Shown here: positions 7,565 through 12,634 of the stretch, one piece after another
How positions within the stretch are numbered: the stretch's first letter is position 1
Layout: every line of letters starts with the position of its first letter
NCBI GenBank assembly: GCA_027575805.1
Contig: JANBPU010000267.1
Span: 1-12,634 of the forward strand
DNA: 12,634 bases
Origin: Mycoemilia scoparia
Lineage: Eukaryota; Kickxellomycota; Kickxellomycetes; Kickxellales; Kickxellaceae
Direction: 5' to 3'
Notes under the pieces: model-generated
What the model was told of the DNA's origin: nothing
What the model saw: only the letters and a program-made list of their open reading frames with translations
The model's database searches: none
Program-made: the position numbers and the translations under genes

Positions 7565-8094
7565 TATTTCGTGTTTAATTGTGTTAATTGGTGGCTTTAA
7601 AATTAGTTCCGAATAGTGCAAACAGCAGTTTTAAAGTTAGTATGTTTTTGAAGAAACTCAAGTGGTGATGTAGTTTACGTGAATATACTAGCAAAAGTAA
7701 AAAATCGAGACAAAAAGATAGATTTGAATACCTATTTGAGAATCTGCCTTTCTATATCCACATGTATTTATATATACATAGAAATGATGCCACCCTTTAT
7801 TATTAACCAAATTACTCATGGCTTTCCAGAGAGCGATAATGCAGACAAAACCTTGCCTTTGTTTCGTATTTGGCTGCATTGATGTGTAGTTACTAAATTC
7901 TTTTGTTCCAACCTCTGCTCACGCAAACTTAAAGTGTTGAATGTAGCTTAATAGTTGCACAGTTTACCAATAAATTCAACATTTTCACCTTGGCATGAGC
8001 AATCCCTTTAGAATGTACTGATTGTCTTTGGTAAAAATATATGCGCATAAATACGATTAAATTTATTTCTGCTCCCCCTTCTTTATATACATGA

Positions 8095-8292
8095 ATATTT
8101 AGTTTTACAAAAAATGCTATTATACCAAAACTTGGCTGTTATCATCCTAAGACTGCAATTCCAAAGAAAGGATTATCATTAAAGACATTCTTTGGTGATC
8201 AGTTATCTGGAGTAGCTCACAGTGGCCAGTTAACAAAACCAAAAGACCTTGTTTACTATAATTATTTTGGTATTTCCTTTAGTGTAAAATAA
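8095..8292 (+). CDS. candidate last exon on the plus strand
   Basis: Between TGA 8092 and TAA 8290 the plus frame is open for 65 codons and reads like protein: KLGCYHPKTAIPKKGLSLKT, then FFGDQLSGVAHSGQLTKPKD and LVYYNYFGISFSVK. There is no ATG in frame at its head; an acceptor TATTTAG at 8096-8102 would enter in phase 2. An upstream plus-strand partner could be the open stretch at about 7800-7881 (NQITHGFPESDNADKTLPLF). Its 3' end overlaps, on the opposite strand, the candidate at 8230-8530, so at most one may be real, or the two genes overlap tail to tail. Confidence 0.3.
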   Translation: MFSFTKNAIIPKLGCYHPKTAIPKKGLSLKTFFGDQLSGVAHSGQLTKPKDLVYYNYFGISFSVK

Positions 8293-8530
8293 TTTACGCC
8301 AATATATGCCTCTAAATCCCTTTGGGCTCCTTTGTGGATAAGGAGATTGATTATTTTGTGCATGAAACATCGCACTCTTGGAACAGCGAATAACCATACA
8401 TAAATAATGCCAAGAAATACAAAGACAAAACTTACATAGACAAACCCCACAAGCAACAACAATGATAGGAATGGCTGGAAACTCAATCCTGATAATCGTA
8501 GGTTGCCGAAACTGGCTCTTTATTGAACAT
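8230..8530 (-). CDS. candidate spliced or frameshifted small membrane protein
   Basis: ATG 8530 in CAAAATG gives MFNKEPVSATYDYQD and then TGA. One frame over, a hydrophobic stretch PFLSLLLLVGFVY runs into a perfect donor GTAAGT at 8435. An acceptor TTCCAAG (intron 59 bases, 8377-8435) joins in phase 0 to a basic tail: SAMFHAQNNQSPYPQRSPKG, FRGIYWRKLFYTKGN, ending FWFC and TAA 8230. The layout (short polar N-terminus, one helix, basic cytosolic tail) is sensible. However, the N-terminal and helix frames differ by one base, so this is a pseudogene, has an unrecognised splice, or is a false model. No clear branch point is seen in the intron. Confidence 0.3.
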
Positions 8531-8532
8531 TT

Positions 8533-8779
8533 TGATTGGTTCTTTATTGTATTAATAGATTATAAGCTTGGATGAATAATATTACTTGTTTATTATATAT
8601 ATAATATTGGCATAGAATAAAATAAAGCATATATGGAAAAAAAATAAAAGTAATAAAAATAAAAGGATATACATATAGAGTTAGTTGGGCATAATATAAA
8701 AAGCAAATAAGAGCATATAAAACATATAAATAAAATAAATTCATATACATAAAAAAACTGAAAATAAAAAACAAATTAA
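8533..8779. other. AT-rich 3' flank of the RING-like gene
   Basis: Almost pure A/T with many AAATAAA-like runs and no coding signal. It probably carries the 3' untranslated end of the minus-strand gene stopping at 8780. Confidence 0.5.
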
Positions 8780-10249
8780 TCAGTCAAGCTCAATGTTCAT
8801 GAGTTTTTTAAGTTCCAAATCAAAAAGCAATCCTCTAGATTTATTGATTTTGTTTTCAATAATAGCTAGAATATCCACGAATTTATCTAAATCATAAAAA
8901 GGTTGATGTGTAGTCCCATTATTAATACAATGATACAAAAATACACATCGGGAATAAATACAATAAAGATGGAAATATTCCTTGCAGCATATTTTTTTAC
9001 CAAAATGTATGTATTGTTGAGACTCGAATATTTCATCAAAACAGAGGGAACACCTCTTTTCTCCTTCTCCTACATTTAGGTTTTCAATTAGTTTTTGAGC
9101 TATTTTGTTTCTTGTTTCAAAATCAGGGTCCAATTCTGCAACACTTTGTTCCAGTTCCCCATTGGGTTGGAGGTCAACATGAACATTTCCATCATTTTGT
9201 GATGTAGCAACATTGAACATCAAACCACAGGGAATTTCGTACTTGCATGCAATTCGATCTTTATAGTATAGATCCAATGCATAGTGACGAACTAAAGGAC
9301 AATGGTTAATAAAGTTTTGGGAAATTGCGATTCTTTTACCATCAACTGTTCTGGTGGCTGGTGGTTCGATTACTTTAAATTCTGACATTTCAAGGATTTC
9401 AGCAAGAATTCCAGCCTCTGTTTCTGTTGTTGTTGTTGTGGTAGGTACAGAGGAAACACCATTAATACTTTCCCACTTTTTATCAATGAATTGTAACATT
9501 GGTTCAGAAGGTTTTAGAGCATTGTAAATCCCAAGGACTTTGAAAATGTAACACATGTTATCAGCAAATTGACCAAAGTCGTTAAACTTGGTAGGCTCAT
9601 TAGGTATTTGCCTTTTAAATGGTGAATCGAAATAAGTTGATGAAACAAATTTGCTTCGTAGAACACGGTAATCAAAACCTTGGAGTAAATTGTCGCCATC
9701 TTCAGCGTCAGCATTAACATCATCACTATTGCTAGAATCAATTTCAAGAGAACCGTTTAACATACTAAGTCCAGTAAATAAATTCCAAATTAACCCGTTG
9801 TTTACATTAACTTCAAGAGTCCTATTGCTGGCTTGTGATCCTTGGTTACGATTTCTTAATACCAAAGTAATTCTACCAGGACCATCGCGATTTTCGTCAT
9901 TGTCTGAACTGTTATCTCTGTCGTTATTATTATTGTCAGTGTTTCTTGAATGTTCATGACGGAGATCAGCGCTTTCATTTTCGGAATCAGAGCTGTTGTC
10001 ATCATCACTAGAATTTCTTCCAAACAAACTCATAACTAAACGAAGACGCTCGATAGCTTCACGTCTTTCCGGAGTATTGATTAAAACTTGGTCTTCAATA
10101 CCATCGTCATTGGCATCATTATCTGATGAAGACAGGTCATGGTTAGATTCTTGAGAAACATCTGATCCTGGCACAGTGCTGACATCATCGACATGATACA
10201 AAGATTCTTGGGAATCATTTGAAAAGTTGTTTGATGAATTTGGATTCAT
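8780..10249 (-). CDS. acidic Ser/Asn/Asp-rich protein with degenerate C-terminal RING-type zinc finger
   Basis: 489 residues, intron-free, ATG in an AAAAATATGAAT context, TGA stop. Residues 1-190 are low complexity and strongly acidic (runs such as SSDDDNSSDSENE and NNNNDRDNSSDNDEN) and so likely disordered. Residues about 195-395 are more ordered, with a poly-Thr linker (VPTTTTTTETE) near 280. The C-terminus has CSLCFDEIF at 400, then KKICCKEYFHLYCIYSRC (Cys 421/422, His 427, Cys 430 and Cys 435), which follows the RING-H2 pattern CxxC...C...FHxxCI. The usual His before FH is Glu or Lys, and the last Cys pair is irregular (Cys 435, Cys 441). The family role would be an E3 ubiquitin ligase, with the acidic region as a binding or regulatory arm. 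Whether zinc binding or E2 contact survives is unknown. The gene has a clear promoter. Confidence 0.85.
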   Translation of the reverse strand: MNPNSSNNFSNDSQESLYHVDDVSTVPGSDVSQESNHDLSSSDNDANDDGIEDQVLINTPERREAIERLRLVMSLFGRNSSDDDNSSDSENESADLRHEHSRNTDNNNNDRDNSSDNDENRDGPGRITLVLRNRNQGSQASNRTLEVNVNNGLIWNLFTGLSMLNGSLEIDSSNSDDVNADAEDGDNLLQGFDYRVLRSKFVSSTYFDSPFKRQIPNEPTKFNDFGQFADNMCYIFKVLGIYNALKPSEPMLQFIDKKWESINGVSSVPTTTTTTETEAGILAEILEMSEFKVIEPPATRTVDGKRIAISQNFINHCPLVRHYALDLYYKDRIACKYEIPCGLMFNVATSQNDGNVHVDLQPNGELEQSVAELDPDFETRNKIAQKLIENLNVGEGEKRCSLCFDEIFESQQYIHFGKKICCKEYFHLYCIYSRCVFLYHCINNGTTHQPFYDLDKFVDILAIIENKINKSRGLLFDLELKKLMNIELD

Positions 10250-10286
10250 ATTTTTGGTTAAAAAAACTAAATAGATTTTAAACTAG

Positions 10287-10330
10287 AAAAGAGAAATGGA
10301 GGTGAGGGAGGGAGAGAGAGGGAAAGAAAC
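10287..10330 (-). promoter_or_regulatory. pyrimidine-rich (CT) promoter tract
   Basis: On the minus strand a run of about 44 bases almost entirely C/T lies between the TATA box and ATG 10249. Such tracts commonly precede transcription starts in fungi. Confidence 0.5.
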
Positions 10331-10354
10331 AGGATTTTTGGGTTTTTGGCTATG

Positions 10355-10362
10355 TATTTATA
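10355..10362 (-). promoter_or_regulatory. TATA box of the RING-like gene
   Basis: Minus-strand CCTATAAATACATAG, a canonical TATAAATA about 106 bases upstream of ATG 10249, followed by the CT tract. Confidence 0.6.
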
Positions 10363-10567
10363 GGCTTCTAATTAAATTAATAAATACCTTGTTTGAAACT
10401 TTTTACTATATAAAACCAAAATTACAAAAGAGATATTCTGATAGATCTGTACGTGTATAGCTTGATGAAATTAAGAGAAATTTCTCAATTTGTTATTCAA
10501 AAGACTTGAAAAGTTGAGGGTTCTTGAGATGGTTAAACACTCAGAGGATTTTAGGCTTCTGAAAATT

Positions 10568-10922
10568 TTATGCTATATAACTGAGTAAAACAATTGGCAA
10601 TTCTATGAGATTATTTTTTCGTTGGTTAAAGTAAACCCAAGCACCATTTGATAGACTTGAGTCCATATTATATGCTGTTGATGTTTTTAAGTCAAGATAT
10701 TTGCATGGTGCTTCTTTACAGGGATTTTTTTTAACAACTACGCAAGTATGACCACTTGACTCAAAGCTTAGATAAAAACAGCCAATTATAACAGTTTTTC
10801 CAAGCTTCAAGAGCTTGTACTTGCTGAAATCTAATAATCTTTATTACTACTAATCACCAAGACAAGTCATATATCTCGAAAGTATAAAATGCTCCAATTT
10901 CTGCTATCCAAATAAATCCAGC
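10568..10922 (-). CDS. candidate two-exon gene fragment, Cys-containing
   Basis: Downstream part, 10823-10568: open to TAA, encoding KYKLLKLGKTVIIGCFYLSF, then SGHTCVVVKKNPCKEAPCKY, DLKTSTAYNMDSSLSNGAWV and a tail ending LLSYIA. Upstream part, 10922-10858: open, ending FYTFEIYDLS. A 34-base GT...AG pair (10857-10824, GTGATT...ATTTCAG) joins them in matching phase 2. There is no ATG in the upstream part, so a further 5' exon or another structure is needed. The four Cys and the KxNPCKEAPCKY spacing look constrained, but I recognise no family. It overlaps the promoter of the plus-strand gene at 10976, which counts against it. Confidence 0.3.
10883..10889 (+). promoter_or_regulatory. TATA box of the 10976 gene
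   Basis: TATAAAA about 90 bases before ATG 10976, followed by a T-rich tract CTTTTTATTTTCAG, which is either the initiator pyrimidine tract or a 5'-untranslated intron acceptor. Confidence 0.5.
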
Positions 10923-10975
10923 TCAATTTTCTTTTTATTTTCAGATCTAAATAACTTTAAATACTGATACTAAAG

Positions 10976-11206
10976 ATGTGCTACTCATATGAACAACAGC
11001 AACAGCAGCCTACTCGTGTTGTATATAAGCCTCCTGTTAAACCAAGAATCGCTGTCCAAGAACAAAGCACTATGGCGAATACTACTCAAACCAGATTCAG
11101 AATGGTTAACGGGGTCAGATACAACGGAAGAAGAAGGGTTGTAGAGATGCCCGAAAAACCAATCTCTGAAAAAGTGTCTCTAAATGGATATTGGGTTCCA
11201 AAGTAA
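10976..11206 (+). CDS. small basic protein, unknown function (76 aa)
   Basis: ATG in AAAGATGTG after a TATA box and a pyrimidine tract; TAA stop. The N-terminus MCYSYEQQQQQ holds a five-Gln run, then a Pro/Val stretch (RVVYKPPVKPRIAVQEQ). The second half is basic with a compact motif RFRMVNGVRYNGRRRVVEMP, and the C-terminus ends SLNGYWVPK. No signal peptide or membrane helix. The predicted charge is strongly positive, so nucleic-acid or membrane-surface contact is possible. I do not recognise a family. The codon-level look and the promoter make it a likely real small gene. Confidence 0.65.
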   Translation: MCYSYEQQQQQPTRVVYKPPVKPRIAVQEQSTMANTTQTRFRMVNGVRYNGRRRVVEMPEKPISEKVSLNGYWVPK

Positions 11207-11520
11207 AGGAACAGATTATGGTTGAAAAGAGACCAACTTTTACTTTTTTTCGTTTATAGCGATATCTCCGCACATAGCAGTACATTACTTTTAGCAATTT
11301 CCGATATCATTATTTTGCAATATTTTGGCTACTACTCTAAACCTAAAACAATATACTCAGCTAAACATTCATTCAGTGCTGTATCAAAAGCGTGAGTAAA
11401 TATATGTTATACTTTTTACTCTTAACTCCACAAAGTTCTTGGCAAACAAAAGCTCTCTTAAAATTTAACAATTTACTCCAAAACTATTGTAGCCAAATGC
11501 TCAGTATTCAACTTGATACA
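11207..11520. other. intergenic region, no gene seen
   Basis: 3' flank of the 76-residue gene and 5' flank of the next. Open frames here are short, hydrophobic and AT-driven. Confidence 0.5.
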
Positions 11521-11521
11521 T

Positions 11522-11548
11522 CACGTGTATATATATATATATATATAT
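11522..11548 (+). promoter_or_regulatory. CACGTG E-box fused to a (TA)n tract
   Basis: CACGTG at 11522-11527 is the palindromic core bound by bHLH factors. It is followed directly by about 10 TA units (11528-11548), which can serve as the TATA element about 105 bases before ATG 11650. A C/T-rich stretch (TTTCTTTCCTTTACC) follows near the start. Confidence 0.45.
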
Positions 11549-11649
11549 CTCCTTTCAACTTTGATCACATATAATAAAAACTTCTAAACACTTACTATTA
11601 TACTATTATTTTCATATACATATTTCTTTCCTTTACCTATCGAATAACA

Positions 11650-12018
11650 ATGATCAAAAAAACACCTTGGGACTTATATCAATCTGCCAACCTTTCTTTA
11701 ACATCAATCAGAAAATATTTATCATCGGAATCCAAAAACAGCACTACATACGATTCACTGATTATGAAGATGCTAACAAACCAAACCACTTTGTTGGAAC
11801 TGTTAACGCTCAACAAAAACAACAGAATATCTAACCCTGAGTTCATTGAGAATGTTGTCGATATATGCAATTCACTTGATTCTATTGATCAAGACTTTAT
11901 GGTTCTATCTATCACCAAAGGGTTTGGTTATCAGGCTTATGAACCTGCTTTAAAGGAGGCTGTTAATGAACTTGTCAAAGTATTGGAAAAAATTGAAAAT
12001 CTAAAAAATTCATATTGA
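11650..12018 (+). CDS. helical hypothetical protein (122 aa)
   Basis: ATG in ATAACAATGATC, an excellent A-rich context, after a TA tract and pyrimidine-rich leader; TGA stop. The product begins MIKKTPWDLYQSANLSLTSI and is almost all helix-forming, with Leu/Ile heptad-like spacing (LIMKMLTNQTTLLELLTLN; later VDICNSLDSIDQDFMVLSI). It ends with a likely coiled coil (VNELVKVLEKIENLKNSY). A short GFGYQAYEP loop separates the helices. No signal peptide or membrane segment. Size and helical pattern would suit a small complex subunit, but I cannot name one. No intron needed. Confidence 0.75.
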   Translation: MIKKTPWDLYQSANLSLTSIRKYLSSESKNSTTYDSLIMKMLTNQTTLLELLTLNKNNRISNPEFIENVVDICNSLDSIDQDFMVLSITKGFGYQAYEPALKEAVNELVKVLEKIENLKNSY

Positions 12019-12305
12019 CCCAAAAATGATATTAGTTTCTAGCAATAGTATTTTAGTCGTTTTAATTTTATAAAACCTATATATTTATGAGTTTGTAGAT
12101 TATGCTTTAAATACAATACATACTCATCCAGGCTTATAAAAATATATCTGAATTGAATATTGAATTTTTGAAATTAAACCTGTTTTCCCATAACTAAAAA
12201 TACTTGTCCTATTACACTCTATACATCATTATCAATTGTCAATAAACAGTGATGATAGGTTGTTGAATTTATATTCTATTTGGCTTTTATATTTTAACAT
12301 CGCCA
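12019..12305. other. intergenic region with AATAAA at 12241
   Basis: AT-rich 3' flank. AATAAA at 12241-12246 is about 220 bases after the preceding stop and is a possible polyadenylation signal. No gene seen. Confidence 0.4.
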
Positions 12306-12310
12306 CCATC

Positions 12311-12326
12311 TCCTCCTCCTCCTCCT
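12311..12326. repeat. (TCC)5 microsatellite / pyrimidine tract
   Basis: TCC repeat just upstream of the 12379 gene. Together with TATATAG at about 12352-12358 it may form that gene's promoter. Confidence 0.6.
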
Positions 12327-12378
12327 CTAACCCCATAGTATCAGAAATTAATATATAGAGAGAACTATAATAACAAAA

Positions 12379-12634
12379 ATGTTTGTTTCGGGAAATTTAA
12401 TGTCCTATGCTGCACTACTTTATTTGGCATTTGGAATTGTCGCTGCAGTAGTATTGAAATACTGTAAGTGTAGCCACCACCACTTCAAATACACAAATGT
12501 ATCAACCAAACATTTATAAAAGCACTCACTATCCTTGTGACCTTGTTCTCACACACACACACACACATATATATATATAATATTTATTTATATTTTTAAC
12601 AAACAATTATTTATATTTTTTATTTAGGCCAGAA
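12379..12634 (+). CDS. small single-helix membrane protein, partial at window edge
   Basis: ATG in AACAAAAATG, an excellent context. The first 28 residues (MFVSGNLMSYAALLYLAFGI, then VAAVVLKY) are one membrane helix with a short N-terminus and a following basic residue. A strong donor T|GTAAGTG at 12464 and acceptor TTTATTTAG at 12627, with branch TTTTAAC about 32 bases before it, define a 164-base intron. Exon 2 then starts GCCAGAA and runs off the window. Unspliced, the frame reads on to TAA 12517 and gives a 46-residue protein ending CKCSHHHFKYTNVSTKHL, so both forms are possible. It resembles the small one-helix subunits of membrane complexes in shape only. Confidence 0.55.
12550..12580. 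repeat. (CA)n-(TA)n compound microsatellite
   Basis: CACACA... followed directly by TATATA..., inside the candidate intron of the 12379 gene. Confidence 0.8.

Noticed and set aside
7679..7882. Overlapping 60-odd codon frames on both strands
   Set aside because: Each mirrors the other. The minus one has an ATG (MQPNTKQRQGFVC...) but no clear promoter or splice partner. The plus one has a coding-like end only (NQITHGFPESDN...).
1..12634. tRNA, rRNA, CRISPR, bacterial operon or phage structure
   Set aside because: No cloverleaf, conserved rRNA segment, regular spacer-repeat array, ribosome binding sites or tight same-strand gene runs were seen by eye.

Overview
The window looks like chromosomal DNA from an AT-rich fungus. 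I lean towards an early-diverging (Mucoromycota-like) lineage, but this is inference from gene style, not homology. The reasons are eukaryotic promoters (TATA boxes about 90-110 bases before ATGs, followed by pyrimidine-rich tracts), GT...AG introns with recognisable branch points, A-rich start contexts, microsatellites, short TA-flanked inverted-repeat elements, and widely spaced genes that are not in operons. There are no bacterial ribosome sites, rRNAs, tRNAs or CRISPR arrays.

Layout, left to right. (1) 24-1082, plus: an intact protein with five tandem 11-residue Gln/Lys repeats at its N-terminus. (2) 1162-1580 and 4531-4711: a family of short terminal-inverted-repeat elements (MITE-like) and a related hairpin repeat. 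They flank gene 3 on both sides. (3) 2395-4185, minus: two open frames in the same frame, separated by one TAA. A 36-base GT...AG candidate intron would remove the stop and give a protein of about 584 residues. (4) 5.1-8.55 kb: no long ORF, but many coding-like short frames next to good splice sites, mostly on the minus strand. I can model a roughly 101-residue single-pass membrane protein (7186-6574), a 61-residue secreted peptide (7564-7379) and several exon fragments. (5) 8780-10249, minus: a 489-residue acidic Ser/Asn/Asp-rich protein with a degenerate C-terminal RING-type zinc finger, probably a ubiquitin-ligase-like protein, with a clear TATA box and CT tract. (6) 10568-10922, minus: a possible two-exon fragment. 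(7) 10976-11206, 11650-12018 and 12379-right edge, plus: three small genes, the last with one membrane helix and running to the window edge.

Only the RING-like protein suggests a biochemical role. The other proteins match no family I can name from sequence alone. I see no pathway or operon logic tying the genes together. The most useful results are the inverted-repeat family, the spliced genes that an ORF scan misses, and the repeated appearance of very short (34-36 base) intron candidates.
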